A DNA stretch of 64,000 bases from Mermis nigrescens (Eukaryota > Nematoda > Enoplea > Mermithida > Mermithidae), in NCBI GenBank assembly GCA_036768485.1, contig JAVLUZ010000506.1, forward strand, positions 372,001-436,000, given 5' to 3'. The notes under the pieces are model-generated. The model was given only the letters and a program-made list of their open reading frames with translations, was not told the origin of the DNA and searched no databases. Positions 1 to 12,501 of this stretch are shown in pieces; the first letter of the stretch is position 1, and each line of letters opens with the position of its first letter. The position numbers and the translations under genes are program-made.

Positions 1-91
1 AGAAATCCGCTTCATTGATTAAAACTTCTCTAAAACAGCTTTTTCAATAATAAACATTGTCAGCATTTGAATCCAAAAAAAGAGTTTTATG

Positions 92-336
92 CACACCTGG
101 GCGTGGGGTTTGGGGGGTATGCACCCCCACAGAAACCAAAATACCCCCCCCCATAATTCAATTTTTGAAAATTTTTTCGTTTTTTTTGCAATTTTCTGAT
201 GCCAATGGATAGTGCTTGATGAGAAACGTCGAAAAATGGTGTTTTTATCGCCATACCACCATTTTTAAGGCCATTTTTTGACATTCAAAAAAATCTTGCA
301 CCCCCCCCCCCAGAATTTTCTTGCTGCCCACGTATG
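92..336 (+). mobile_element. hAT-like MITE, family A copy 1
   Basis: Starts CACACCTGGGCG and ends CCCACGTATG. Flanked by a perfect 8-bp duplication GTTTTATG (84-91 and 337-344). It has a subterminal G-run/TATGCA/C-run hairpin and no credible coding capacity. The 8-bp duplication and the CA...TG termini point to the hAT superfamily. Confidence 0.9.
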
Positions 337-344
337 GTTTTATG

Positions 345-812
345 TCTTCATCTAAATTCATGTACAGTCCTTGTAGGTAGCCAGCCTTTAAATCTCATTT
401 TTTCCATTCAGTCAACACCGCATTGGCAACATACCAAAATGTGGACATGCCCCTTTTGCCTGATAATACATTGCTCGCATTTACGTTTCTGCTTTTTCTT
501 CATATGCTACTTTTGCTTCAGTGGAAAATCAGGTCCAAAGGACGTCAGCAAGAAGCACTTTTTTGCATTTTGATATGTAGATTGCTTGAAAAATGCAAAA
601 ATGTTATGTTTTTTGTGGAGTATTTTAGATTATTTCACCTCTTGCTCTTTGCTGAATGATTTGAACAAAAAGTTCAAACAATGCAGCAACCATTACTGAA
701 GAAGCAACTGGACTCAAAACAATTAAATCAATTAAAATAAATGTGAATGAACAACACCGCTTACTTATATATTTTTTTTCAAAAACTGGTTTTATTCAAT
801 ATTGGTATCAAC
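345..812. other. Stretch without a recognised gene
   Basis: The minus strand between about 400 and 560 encodes a short Lys/Cys-rich segment with paired cysteines, loosely like the cysteine-rich tail of piggyBac transposases. It is broken by stops and I cannot assign it. Confidence 0.3.
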
Positions 813-1082
813 CAAACCTGGGCATGGGGGAGGGGTTTGAGGGTTGGGGGGTATGCACTCCCCCAGAAACCAAAATACTCCCCATCCCCCTAGAAATCCC
901 ACAGAATGCAATTTTTGAAAATTGTTTCCGTTTTTTCGCAATTTTTTGATACCAATGGATAGTGCTTGATGAAAAACGTCAAAAAATGGTGTTTTTATTG
1001 CCATACCACCATTTTTATGGCCATTTGTTGACCTTCAGAAAATCTTGCACCCACTCCAGATTTTTCTTGCTGCTCATGTATG
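813..1082 (+). mobile_element. hAT-like MITE, family A copy 2
   Basis: Starts CAAACCTGGGCA and ends CTCATGTATG. Flanked by a perfect 8-bp duplication GTATCAAC (805-812 and 1083-1090). It sits at the 3' end of the minus-strand reading frame that begins near 1482. Confidence 0.9.
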
Positions 1083-1482
1083 GTATCAACTGCCTTGTGT
1101 CTTTGAACAAAAAAATCATTGATGTAATGTGTAAAGCTAATAAATAATCATCAATTGTGCAGCAAATGTATATGACTGGATTATATATAATTAGTCTAAA
1201 ACAGCCTTTTAGTCTAAATTCATGCCCTTTTCCAGAAGGGCAATCAATGTTGTTTTCAATAAAACTTAATAAACGAGTTTTCACTTCATTATTGAAACTG
1301 TATACATATGTTCTATTCAATCTGCTTGGCCTATGCACTGAAATAGTAAAATTTGCTTCTCGGCTGCATATGTTACTTACATGCTTTCTGGCTTGTATAT
1401 TGTGAAAAAGAGCAGTAATGAAGGTTAGAAAGAATATCAGGGCTAGGAAAGGTGATGCTAATACAAAATTTACAGATGTCAA
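1083..1482 (-). CDS. Unidentified membrane-anchored ORF, 3' end cut by a MITE
   Basis: An open frame of about 130 codons starts at 1482 and runs into MITE A2. If the MITE is removed at its duplication, the frame ends about 10 codons later, so the MITE entered close to the original stop. The first ~25 residues form one strong hydrophobic segment (a signal anchor), followed by a basic and Cys-containing soluble part and a second hydrophobic stretch. It lies on the same strand as, and about 140 bp from, the Polinton ATPase remnant, so it could be an accessory Polinton gene. I do not recognise the family. A chance ORF is possible. Confidence 0.35.
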
Positions 1483-1619
1483 ACTAGAAAATGTTTGACG
1501 TAAACCGCTGTGTAAAAGATCATTTTGTCCATTTTCCAGAATTTAGAGAGAAATTGATAAAGAAAACCGCCTGCAATGCTTTAATTTAATCAGAATGAAT
1601 TTTTGAGACTTTTTTATAT

Positions 1620-2225
1620 TTATTTTGCCATATAAACGTAATTTGTATCATCTGTAGGAAGAATATTTGTTTTCAATTGCATGTCTTCAGGCGTACTTTT
1701 AGATAAATCAATCAATAAATACCCAAATGGCTCTTTTGTTGCATCTAAAAATGCTTTGGTGAAATGCTTTGAACTGGGAAAAATTTGTCTACCTAATGTT
1801 TGAACCTGAAGCCGATCACTTGAATTCTTCATTAAGACTAAATACTGCGCATTAATTTGGCTTGTACTCAATCCATCAAAAAATGCATTTTGAACTACAT
1901 GTGAGAGTCTTTTGTGAAAAGTTCATCTAATCTTGAATCGGATTTTGTATCTAACATCAAATCATCAAAAATTATCAATTATGGTTCGTTTCTGCTTGCC
2001 TTTAAATCATCTAAATTTAGGATTCCTTCTATAAAATTAAGATTTTTCAGAGCTTCATAGATGGCTGTCACTCTGTGTAACACCAATAAATTTTTTAAGG
2101 AGGCAGATCCATCATTTCAATCGAAAATTGTGCAATCTTTTTAACAAATTCGGTTTTTACCAGATTTTGTAGGAGCCAAAACTATGCAGTTGAGAGGATG
2201 TTTTCATTTAAAGTCCATGCCTAAG
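1620..2225 (-). pseudogene. Polinton (Maverick) FtsK/HerA-type packaging ATPase, broken
   Basis: Reading on the minus strand from about 2225 there is a degenerate Walker A segment (APTKSGK), then near 1985 a Walker B-like IIFDDLML followed by LDELFTKDSH. The C-terminal part (1620-1871) contains YLVLMKNSSDRLQVQTLGRQ and PFGYLLIDL, which match the family's 'LxxLARQ...PYGYLxxDL' pattern as I remember it. In the family this ATPase would package element DNA into capsids. Frame changes and stops near 1920, 1975 and 2120 break it. It is on the same strand as the DNA polymerase remnant upstream, as expected for one Polinton copy. Confidence 0.7.
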
Positions 2226-2960
2226 ATTGATAAAAGTTAAGGAATGATGTATTTCAATTTGCAAACAATTTTATACAATTGTCTATTGAATTTTGCATTT
2301 CAAAGATTTTTTCATTCTTAAAATTCCGAGCAAAAAAATAGTTTTTGAGTAATTGAGTCTAAAGGTCATAACTTCCATGCTAACAAAATTTGCAACTCTA
2401 ACACAGCGAATAAATATGTAAGGTGTGTGCAATGTTTTTCTGTCATTGAAAGCGTCTACTCTTCCCTTGTCCGTGGGACAATGTTTATTCTGTTCAATAA
2501 AATTTGCCTATTTCCTTTGCTCAGCTGTAGTTAAATTGTACACTACCGTTTTGTTAATGTAACTAGGAAAGCAAAGAGATCTAAACATGTGGCAATAAAT
2601 TCTATTTTTTCAATGGGATTTGGAGAATGAATTAGAATTAACTCATAATATTTCAATGGATCAATAGGTAGTGATTGCCAATGATTAGCGGAAATGCTAG
2701 TCACTATAATTAATATAAATTTCAAAAAAGAGTATTTCATTTTTGAAATGAGTTAACAAATTTATTTTCTTAGGTGTTAATTGTAAAACCGCCTGCTCAC
2801 TGCATAAAAATTTCTAAACACTGATTTTTTTACCTGGTTATTCTATTATAAATACATTTTATGCACATCATACAAGCACAATACTACAGTAATCAATAAC
2901 CATAAGGTACGGTCAAAAAGGTTTTACGTATAATTCGTTTATCAAATACAATGAGGAACT
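2226..2960. other. Polinton interior, not assigned
   Basis: Between the ATPase and polymerase remnants the minus strand has short open pieces, including one from 2740 to 2543 beginning with a hydrophobic leader. No family can be recognised. Position suggests decayed Polinton genes. Confidence 0.3.
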
Positions 2961-2970
2961 TTTTAGGCAT

Positions 2971-5900
2971 TTATTTTGTAACAACTTTTCTACCTTCTTT
3001 TTTACGCTGTATATGGCTCAAAACTATGGAAATTTCATCCTCACTACCGTGCTTAACAAACAAATGAACCATGCAACGCAAACATTTGAAATTAACACGT
3101 TTTATGGCTAAATAAGATAAATTGATTCCTCGAACTTTATGCAGAAAATTATCCAAATTATTCTTAGTTCTAAAAACGCAGAATCCATAATTTTTTGGGC
3201 CGCCGCTGCAAAATTCGCTTATATAGGACTCATTGCCATATTCTCAAAGTTTGTCAGTCATGTCCCTCAAACAGCTATATACTCCATTGGCTTATCAAGA
3301 TTTAAAATGTAGATTATGCTGTCTGTATCAAAGTATGATACGCGCGTGCCTAGCTTTTCAATGTAGGAATACAGTTTTAGCCTGGCTTGTGCTGTGGTAT
3401 AGCCTGCAATGACAGGGTTTGTGTTGGGCATAATGTCAACAAAATTGTCATTTTGTTTATAAGTCACTAAAATGATCTCTCGCTAATCATCTAAATATCA
3501 GTTATTGTTATGCTAGGATCAAACACGTGCGCAAAATATTTAGCCCGATCTTTAACGTAGATAGTTTTAGCCAAGTTGTTTCTCTAGCTAGACTTTAAAA
3601 AGGGTGAAAAAAATTTTAGCAAAAATTCCTGAAATAAAATATTGATTAAACGAGTTAAAATGACTAAAAACCTGAATTTACTTTCCCCAAAGCTGTTTAG
3701 CATTAATTTTGCCAATTCTTTTTTACCGCCATTTTTTTCAATCTTGCTATTGTTGAGTAGAATAGTTTTATGATCCTCAATGCTTTTGCTATATTCAAAC
3801 TTATCCTGATTGGTTTTAACGCAAGAAGGATATCTTTTGACTTCCTTTAACAAATTGGCGCACAAAATATTGATTATAAATACAAGCATAAATTAAGTAC
3901 AGACTAGAAATTATTCATTTTATCAATTTTTGACATACTATTTTTATTTTCATAAATGTGTTGACGTATTCTGTAAGCAGTCCAGCATTTGAATTCTCAA
4001 TTGGGTCGTATAGCTCAGTTTTTTCATAATGCCAAAGTTCAAAAATATTTAGAATCTAAAAACGCTAAAATAAATTACATTAAAAAATGAGAAACTAATT
4101 AAAAAACAAGTTTATAGCTCTTTTCAAGGGCTTTGTAGATTTCCACGCTAATCCAGGCGCCTTTTAGTACTTGCTCCTGACTGCCATGACAGCATTTTTC
4201 ATTCCGTTCTTAAGTAACAGGTTTAGCATACAGGGACTATAAGTTTGCCCCTCGACCAAAATGGTAAAACTGGATGAAAAAGTTGTTTTGAAGGCCAAAT
4301 TTTGTGTTTTATTAAGCCTTCATAGCACTGATTTTTCATAGTGACAGTTTGAAATTCTCAGTAATAATTTTTTGGATGTCTAATTGGATATTTGCTATAC
4401 TCGTTAATAAATGGATACAAGCTACAAATATCCAAATAATTAATCTTTTGTAATGGAAAATTGTTCACATCTTGTTTAATCTTATGATAAAGCTTTATAG
4501 CATTAGTCCTCCTGCCATAAAAGGCTGAAACACGCAAGAATAATTAAGGAATTCTGAATATCCAAGAAATTTCAAGTTTATTATCCCACAGATTAGTTGG
4601 CGGCTCATCCACCTTCACGTTTTCAAAAACGTCTTAATCTGTGAATTAGCTGTAAGCTCACACATAAGCTCACATTCCCATTTTCCAACCAATTGATATC
4701 CTGCTTGCTTAATAAACCTTGCATGCTCCATTGTGTGATCAAAAGCCTCTTTAACTGTAGTTACTCTATTGGCAGTTAATTGACTACGTTTCAGCATGCA
4801 TTTTAAACAGCCATGCTAGTAGCACACTCTAAAACTCATAAACAGATTTTTCAGCTAAACCATTGACTTTATATTTCAATTTTAATTTTGTAGCCAATTT
4901 GTTTATGAGAAATATATTTATTATCGAGTTTACTTGATCCATTTTGACCATTTAAGGGCTGTTATTGACTCTTTTTCCTCTTGTCTGTAGCCATCATTTG
5001 GAAAAAATTCCGATAGTGTTTGGTTTAAGGAATAAAGTTTGAAATACTATATCACAAGCACTAGCGATAGTTGATGAATGTTCAAAAGGATCTACCGTGG
5101 TTTTGACTATTAATAAGTCTTTAAAATTTTAGGCAGCACTCACGTAGAACCATAACATTGCTTTCACTATAACTTACGAGTTGCTCCTCGGAATTGAAGG
5201 TCTTAAAAATAAAAATTGTTAAAATGACAAAATCTTTTAAAATTTTTTCCTTTTTGTTTGTTGTACCACTTGTAAAATTTATGATAATCATTAAGTTTCA
5301 TATTAGTACAATAATAATAAGATTGATCAGGCCAATTGCCAATGTAATTCCAATTTTTCTGTAAATTGAAACCATGGGGAAAATAATCTTTGCATAAGTA
5401 CTCAACCCCAAACATCTTTGGTAGATTGGCCAATCTCATAAGTAAGAAATTGAACAAATCAATAACTTTCACACTTTTGTATGAAATTGAAATTAGCTCA
5501 AGTCATAGAAAATATAAATTAACTACAAAAATGTAATAATTTCTAAAAAAATAAATGCCTTTATTAATTATTTTCGGAACTTTGCCTTGCTTGTAGAAAA
5601 ATTGAAGAATGAACTAACTATAAAATCCTTTTGCATTATGTGCTATAGCAATCACGCATTTAATACCAAAATAAAAAATTGCAAAAATCATCTAAACACA
5701 TTTTCTCCCATAAAATATGTCTTTTTTCACCACAATAATAGCAAGAAGATTTATGATGACATTCATTGCATATAATACGAGTATTGCATAATGTAGGTAT
5801 GTGCTCTAACTTGGGCTAGTAAGCCTCTTCTTTTATAACACATTCTAGTGTTGTTTCAAAATAAAAAACACAAAATGAGGAACAAACTCTACCTTCTCGC

Positions 5901-7690
5901 ATTTTGGCTTTTTATCCTCATATTCTGAGATGTCTTCTTCATTCAAAATTTTTGACATGTAACACAAATGGCCTAAAATTTATGCTAAATAAATTCAGTT
6001 TTTAAAATAAAAAATAAAATAAAATAACCTTTAGCCAAGACATCCTCCCTTGCAAATACGACAGTAAATATAAACACACTTGTAGCTTCTTTATCTGAGC
6101 TCTTCAAAGATGCTTGTCACACTTTTTTCAACATTTGATTCTCATACAAATTGAGCTTTCTATTGCTTGCATTTTGTGTATTTTTGTAAAAATTTTACAA
6201 TGATATTCAAAACACTTCAAGTAGTAAAAATAAGGATTACACTAGAACATGTCAAAATTTCTTATTTTCACAAGGAGGAGAATTATAAAATGATGTGCAT
6301 TTATGATTACAATGATGATTTTCTCAATGATCATATGCAACATTGCATCATTTGCAAAAACAACTTTTGGCAAAGAATGCTTGAATACGAGTACTAATGA
6401 CTGTATAATGTCCGTCATGCAAATATAAGTGCAAAACAGACTTGCTCTGCATAGAACCTGTAAAAAATACATTAAAAACGCAATCAATTAAAAAGTTATA
6501 AAAAAATCATCCTCAAACAATAATTCATTTGCGTTGCCTTTGCAAAATACTTTAATTTTATAATTGGGCATAGCATCTTGCAGCTTAATTAATTTGCTAA
6601 TTCTGCATGGCTTACAGTGATTAGCTAAACCAGCCAATTCCATCAATTCTTGCGCTTCAATTTTTTTAACATTGTGACGTCTATAATTGCCCTTCCAAAT
6701 ACTTTCCCATTTGCTCTTTGATTTGTTTCTATGCAGGTGAGCTCTTGCAACTACAAGCGCTCTAGCTAAACATAAATTATCAGAATTCCTAATCTGAAAA
6801 AAGGATCCACTGTGGGCTCATCATCCCATAAATGTTTTGTGAAGAATGTGATTAATGTTTTGTCCAGCACTGTTTGATGGCATGAAAGCCATACATGATC
6901 TTGGGAGGGGGAGGGGTTTCACCCTCCTGCAGAATCATTTTTCACCCCTTGCAAAAAATTTTTCACCCCTCCCCCAGAACTGGCGATTTTCAAAAGTTTC
7001 CTAAACTTACCTGAAAATTGGTAGAAAAAGTGTCTTTTTAAGAGTTTTTGGCTATCTATTTGCTCAGAATCGCCAAATTTTTGGCGCTGTGCGCCATATA
7101 TTCATGTTTTGAACAATATATTGGTCAATTTATTCAACTTTTTTAGAATTTTTTCCATGATTTTATGCTCTAAAAGGATATAGTATTGTCAGAAACACCA
7201 AAAAACAATGTTTTTTAATGCGTACCAGCCATTTTTGGGCCCAAATAAGACACTTTAGGTTTTCACCCCCCCAGAATTTCCATGCTGTGCATGTATGGTG
7301 ACAGCAACAATTTTATTGTAGCACTGCTTAAATCAATTTTAATTTTCTGATTAGACTGTAAAATATGCTTGATCTCTTCAAAAATAAGTTTGATGCTAAA
7401 ATTTTATCAATTTCTGAAATGCAATAATATTGGCTCATCTAAATCAGGATGCAAAATTGTAATCCAACAAGCGCAGTTAGCTCGGATCATAATAAAATAT
7501 TATCAATAGCCGAATCAAAAATTAAAGGCAAATGTTCATTGAAATTTGTCAAATCTTGAATATTTACAAAATTTATGTGATATTTGTGCCCTCTGTATAA
7601 AAATGTTTAATTCTTTGCTGCTGAGATTATGAAAATTTTATACTGTAAAATTGCCACCAAACTGTTTCTCAGTATCACTAGCATCACAAA
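2971..7690 (-). pseudogene. Polinton protein-primed DNA polymerase B, multiply frameshifted
   Basis: Successive minus-strand segments follow the order of a Polinton family-B polymerase. The N-terminal region is at 7690-7306 (HLPLIFDSAIDN). After MITE C1 comes RNSDNLCLARALVVARAH near 6790-6730 and LAGLANHCKPCRISKLIKLQ near 6640-6570. A CKRCNVAYDH zinc-finger-like block is near 6350. The exonuclease region is 5472-5203 (MKVIDLFNFLLMRLANLPKM) with a WECE block at 4797-4615. Motif B is at 3584-3889 (KLMLNSF) and motif C at 3267-3467 (YFDTDSII). A basic C-terminus ends near 2971. The enzyme would replicate the element from a protein primer. Many frameshifts and stops and a 408-bp insertion make it inactive. 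Confidence 0.85.
6890..7297 (+). mobile_element. MITE family C copy 1, inside the Polinton polymerase
   Basis: 408 bp, starting CATACATGATCTTGGG and ending TGTGCATGTATG. The flanks are ATGAAAGC and GTGACAGC (6 of 8 match). An internal TTTTTGGCGC/GCGCC inverted motif is shared with the copy at 13814. Polymerase homology continues directly on both sides. Confidence 0.75.
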
Positions 7691-7860
7691 TTACTTTGTC
7701 GTCAGAAGCGTTCCATTCGTCAATAGTATATAAACATGCAGTTCCAAACAAATCTGAACTTTCCTTGTCAGAGATGTCCTCTGAAATTATAGTAGAATCT
7801 TGAGGGGAAACCTGTATATCAGGTAAAGATTCATCAGAACTGCTTGAATCGGAAAAATTG
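7650..7860 (-). pseudogene. Acidic N-terminal segment shared by both Polinton copies
   Basis: The minus strand encodes a Ser/Asp/Glu-rich stretch containing SPQDSTIISEDISDKESSD and then YTIDEWNASDDK. A clearly related stretch (EDISDVESLGSFETLSLI) lies at about 18750-18850 upstream of the second polymerase fragment. The pairing shows two related element copies. It may be a separate small gene or the polymerase leader. Function unknown. Confidence 0.5.
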
Positions 7861-7869
7861 CTGTAATTG

Positions 7870-8790
7870 AGAGAGCTCGTAATTGGAGTTGTTCATGTTG
7901 AGATATTTTGGTGAAATGACATAAAATGATAAGATTAGAGTTTATATAATTGATTTGTATATTCATAAAAACGATAAAATTTGCAAATAGGCGAATTTTT
8001 AGATTTTCAATGTATGATTTTTTAAACACAATCATCTTGAATGAGTCAATGCCATCTGTCATTTGATGTTTAAAAGTGCATTGACCTTTTATTTTAAAGA
8101 TAGGAACCTTTTTCCCATATGCTTGCACCAATCCGTGCCTTGCTTTTATTGTTGTCAACGCGTGATGCTGGTCATTTGACAATACCTACATTGAATTTCC
8201 GGCATTCGGAAATTTCTAGATTTTATTATATAAAGTAAATAATTAAAATGCGGTGCTTCAGAACGTGCAATTTTGTTATAAACATCATGTGCGCATTTTA
8301 TTTTGTTTACTGTTATAATTGAAGGCTACCAATATTTGAATGAAGTCAATGCTCAGAAGATTTGAATAGACAAATTGAATGTTTATTTTGCAGCATACAG
8401 CTGCATTTAATTACACAATGTGTGATTAATTATTAAACAATCTGTGCATTACATTAATTACGTTTGATTTAAGCTATTTTATTTTCCCGTACTCTAAATT
8501 TATGTAAAACTAATTGCAACAAGAGTTTATTGCACTATTTCCTGTTTATCAAATTAAATTTTCGGTCTAACTTCTGTGGCTTTCATATTCAAGATTTTGG
8601 AGGGCTTCATCCAGGCTCCATTATATTTAAACAAGCAGGCTTGCTACACAATAGACCCACCCCCACCAACCTACACCGGCTAAAAGTTCATCAACCGCTA
8701 TATACATGTAATATCACACACACATATGCTGTAGTAATGCAAGTCGGGCCGCAATGATGAAAGATAGGGTATCTGTGGCCTAGAGTGACG
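7870..8790. other. Stretch without a recognised gene
   Basis: AT-rich sequence. A minus-strand open frame of 131 codons (8182-7787) overlaps the acidic segment in another frame and has no recognisable motif. I see no repeat termini here. Confidence 0.4.
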
Positions 8791-8793
8791 TCC

Positions 8794-9056
8794 ATACGTG
8801 GGCAGCAAGAAAATTCTGGGGGGTCCAAGATTTTTGAAGGTCAAAAAATGGCCTTAAAAATAGTTGATATGGCGATAAAAACACCATTTTTCGACGTTTC
8901 TCATCAAGCACTATCCATTGGCATCAAAAAATTGCGAAAAAAACGAAAAAAATTTTCAAAAATTGATTTCTGGGGGGGGTCTTTTGATTTCTGGGGGGAT
9001 CTTTTGGTTTCTGGGGGAGTCCAGACCCCCCCCCAGATCCCCCACGCCCATGTGTG
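8794..9056 (-). mobile_element. hAT-like MITE, family A copy 3
   Basis: Starts CATACGTGGGCAGC and ends CGCCCATGTGTG. Perfect duplication GTGACGTC at 8786-8793 and 9057-9064. Confidence 0.92.
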
Positions 9057-9129
9057 GTGACGTCCCTTACTACTAACACGTTGATAACAAAAAGGCAAGT
9101 TCAAAAGCTGATACTGCTCATTCCAAGAA

Positions 9130-9420
9130 ATCCTAGATCTTATCGAAGAATACGCTTTTAATATTAAGTATTGAGGAGCGTTCCTTACAGCTAGGAGGGC
9201 AAAAGCTGGCTTTCAAGATGAAGCTATCAAGCAACGGGAGGAGCTTATCCTTATTAAAGAAGAACATTTGGAGTTACAAATGCAATACATAGAAGAAGCA
9301 TGAGAAAAAAATTGGAAGATAGGCTGTTTAAAATTGCAGTTTGATATATTAGTGAAACAGTTACAATCAACAAATAATGATAATTGTAAATTTACTGCTG
9401 TGAGTGCTACATTTCATGAG
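9130..9420 (+). pseudogene. Possible coiled-coil tail of a Harbinger Myb-like protein
   Basis: A plus-strand frame reads through a charged, heptad-like stretch (EELILIKEEHLELQMQYIEE) with in-frame stops. It resembles in style the coiled-coil C-terminus of the Myb-like protein at 34673-34920. It lies beside a Harbinger transposase remnant, which supports the guess, but the similarity is compositional only. Confidence 0.25.
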
Positions 9421-9874
9421 TTGTAATGTGATACCAAAGAATGGAATTTGTTGATAAAAGTGATTTATCTAATATTTTCTTTTTAAATCAAAAGAGGGAG
9501 CACTACTCACTTTTTAGAAACAGAATGATCAGTAAGCACTTAGTCACCTATCTTAAAATACATTGTTTTCATTCCTTTATATGCTAGTTTTTACCAGAAT
9601 AGATGAATTTTTAAGATTTTTTCATGATAGAGATGATGGAAAAATTATTTTGAATGAGCTTTTGAATATTTTTTTTTGAAATTTTATAAAATTTTTTGTG
9701 TGATTGGAAAGCAACATTTATCCTTCCAATGCATATTTGTATAAGAAGAATATCTCATGCGTATCACTTTATTTAGGAAAGGCACAAAGTAAACATTTGA
9801 GCGCCATTAAAAGTTGCAAAAAATCAAAATGTAAATTTTTGACAAAAATTTGCGAGCAGAACTCTATGAGTAAA

Positions 9875-11735
9875 TCACATGAAGCATGTCTCAATAATGT
9901 GATTGCTAAAATTCTTCCCTGTTTCTGGTCCAAACTGAACATCCCAATCCACGATCTCAATCCCTTCTAAGTCTTCAAGGTCATCCAATGCGGCCTGATT
10001 TTGTTCAACTGCAATATTATGTAAAACTGTTGTAGCTATAATGACGTTACTAGTGCTTTGAGGATTTAAATGCAGTTTACCGTACATGGCATGGAATCAT
10101 CTCTTCCAACGCCCAAAAGTTTGCTCAATCACAATGTGGGTGCGCTTATGAGTATTATTATACTACTCTTTTGCATTTGATTCTGGCTGCCTTATGCAGT
10201 CAACAACCAAGACTTGCATGGATATTTGCTATCCCCCAAGATTATGCTATCATCTCTTCCATTCTCAAATTGATGATTTATAGAGCACTGTGACCACATA
10301 AACACATTGTGTGTAGAAACGGGACAAATTTCAGCCTACCCCTCCCAAAAATTTTGTCATCCCCCACAACTCACAATTTTTCAGATTCCCTAAAATTTTA
10401 TAAAAATTTGTAGGAAAGGTGCCCTTTTAAGCCTCCTTAGCCCCCTGAGGATCCTATGCTCATGGGGGAGTTTAAATTCCCACTCCCTTATATAGCCATA
10501 TCATACCAACACAGGATCTTGAGGGAACGAGGTAGGGTTTGTGTGTTTTAACCTGTCGGAAAAGTTTTTATTTACTCCAAAAAGTTTTTCACACCTGCCA
10601 GTTTGCATTGCGGTATAAAAAATTCATAAAACATGCTGTTTTTAAGTAATCTTATCTATCTGATTGCTAAGAAGCGTCCAAGTTTGGGCGCTTTGCATCA
10701 TATACACATAGGCTAAAATATATTTTGATTGATTTATTCAAATTTTTCAATACTTTTTTCGAAATTTTTAAATAATTTTACTTTTTTGGTGCAATGAGAG
10801 GATTAATTAGGCGATTTCACTGAGTTTATATGTCTCAAATGCTTGTAAGCAGTGACAGATACAGGATTTGCTGACTGGGGCGGAACCCTGAATCTTCTCA
10901 ATAGTATCAAAAAATCTTCAGAAAACATCCCTTCATTATGCTTAGAGTATCAGTTTTTTGTCTTTGGTAGACAGAATCATTTGTGATCAAAAAAAAAAGT
11001 TTGAAACTTCAAATCTTTTCTTCGAATAACACGCACATTTACTGCAAAAATCAGCACACAGCACCAAAAAAATATATTTGAGAAATCATCTTAAGAATAA
11101 AAAAATGCTTATTCTCTTCATAAATTACTCTACTGACACAAAAATAAAGTTTTTAGAGCACCAAAAAATCAGCAAATGTTATTTATGAGTGCTACCCAGC
11201 ATGAAGCGCCAAAATTTTGGAAAATTATGATAAAAAATAGCTAAAATAAAAAAACAACATTTATTATTATTTCTTATATTATTATTATTATCATTGTTTT
11301 ATACTTTAAAACAATGATTAAATAAGTTTTGATGTGCTAGTGATTACCGTTTTTAATAGAATTAAAAGCAAGCTTACTTGCAACGGAGTAAAAGTCATGC
11401 TTGGTTTGATCAAGCATTCTTCCAGCTCCAATTGCTTCTGCGTTCAAAGCATTGTTTAGGGTCCAAATAGTGTGGTTAGCTGTACTTTTGTGGACTGCAA
11501 TGTCATCTCCACATACTATCTAATGATCCCATATCATAAAAGCGCAAAGCTATCAGTACTTGCTGAATAGGTAGAAGAGCATAATTACGCGACTTGAATG
11601 AAGCTGTTTTGCTTAGCAAATTGGTCAAATAACAGATTTACTGACAATCAAATCTATGAATTTAATACAACTGAGCATCATTAAAAATTTCCATAGGATT
11701 TGTTAGTTCTCTAAATATTTGTTTGCATTGTAAAT
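9875..11735 (-). pseudogene. Harbinger (HARBI1-like) transposase remnant
   Basis: The minus strand carries both ends of a DDE_Tnp_4-type transposase. From about 11735 to 11420 there are N-terminal pieces (FRELTNPMEIFNDAQL, then NYALLPIQQVLIALRFYDMG). From about 10262 to 9875 there is a C-terminal piece with LGDSKYP (second catalytic Asp), IVIEQTFGRWKR (catalytic Glu) and LNPQSTSNVIIATTVLHNIA. At least one frame change (near 10190) and stops (near 10110 and in the N-terminal part) break it. The middle is replaced by MITE-like sequence. The class cuts and pastes DNA at 3-bp TWA targets, together with a Myb-like partner. Confidence 0.8.
10500..10870 (+). mobile_element. Degenerate family C MITE inside the Harbinger remnant
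   Basis: Shares the order of blocks with 6890-7297: an 'ggatcttgaggga' start, a C-run/TTTTTCAC block, a GGGCGCTTTGCATCATATA block, and a 'tttattcaa..ttt' tail. Termini are too decayed to place. A second fragment of the same type lies at about 10320-10450. Confidence 0.5.
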
Positions 11736-11814
11736 GATTTTCCACAAGAAGTTTGAAAATGTGTAGCTGCAAAGCTATTTTGCAAAATGACAACTAAAAC
11801 CAGCCAAGTTGATA

Positions 11815-12030
11815 CTTATGAGTGCCCTCAACCACTCATAAAGTTAAGCAACAGCTCCGACCAATATAAGCATGTACTTGATTTATTGCAAGTGGCCAAA
11901 ATTAAGCATGAACTTAAGCACATGCTTATAAGCACCTGCTTAAGATAAGCAACAGATACAATTTTATTGCAACTGTCTGGCGCATAAGCTGGTACTTAAG
12001 CACAATTTCATACTTAAGTACGTTTATTGC
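11815..12030. repeat. Degenerate inverted-repeat block next to the Harbinger remnant
   Basis: Repeated TAAGCA/TGCTTA words and 'tttattgcaa' occur in both orientations. The position upstream of the transposase N-terminus fits a decayed Harbinger terminus. No matching end was found on the other side. Confidence 0.35.
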
Positions 12031-12246
12031 AAGCGGGCTTAGAAAACACAAAATGTGCTAATAAAATTTGGTCATTCCTTCCTAATCGAAATAGGAATAT
12101 GTGACCTTGTAAGAAAAACAAAGAAAGCTGAGACTAAACAACATGGTACCTAAGCAATTACCTTCACACTTTTATCTTGATGCTCAACAAGCATGTGCAG
12201 TTTCATTCAACAAGCAAATAGGGCATAAATCCCAAATGTTTAGCAC

Positions 12247-12493
12247 CTCACCTGGGTGTGGGGGGGTTTGGGGGGGGGTAAGCACCCTCCCCAGAAATCA
12301 AAATACCCCCCAGAATTCAATTTTTGAAAATTTTTTTCGTTTTTTTTCGCAATTTTTTGATGCCAATGGATAGTGCTTGATAAGAAACGTCAAAAAATGG
12401 TGTTTTTATCGCCATACCACCATTTTTAAGGCCATTTTTCGACCTTCAAAAAATCTTGCATCCCCCCCAGAATTTTCTTGCTGCCCATGTATG
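12247..12493 (+). mobile_element. hAT-like MITE, family A copy 4
   Basis: Starts CTCACCTGGGTG and ends GCCCATGTATG. Perfect duplication TTTAGCAC at 12239-12246 and 12494-12501. Confidence 0.9.
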
Positions 12494-12501
12494 TTTAGCA
12501 C

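Noticed and set aside
8866..9056. A recurring ~35-residue open frame beginning MAIKTPFFDVSHQALSIGIKK in many places
   Set aside because: It lies inside the MITE in every case and breaks at different positions in different copies. It reflects repeat identity, not a gene.
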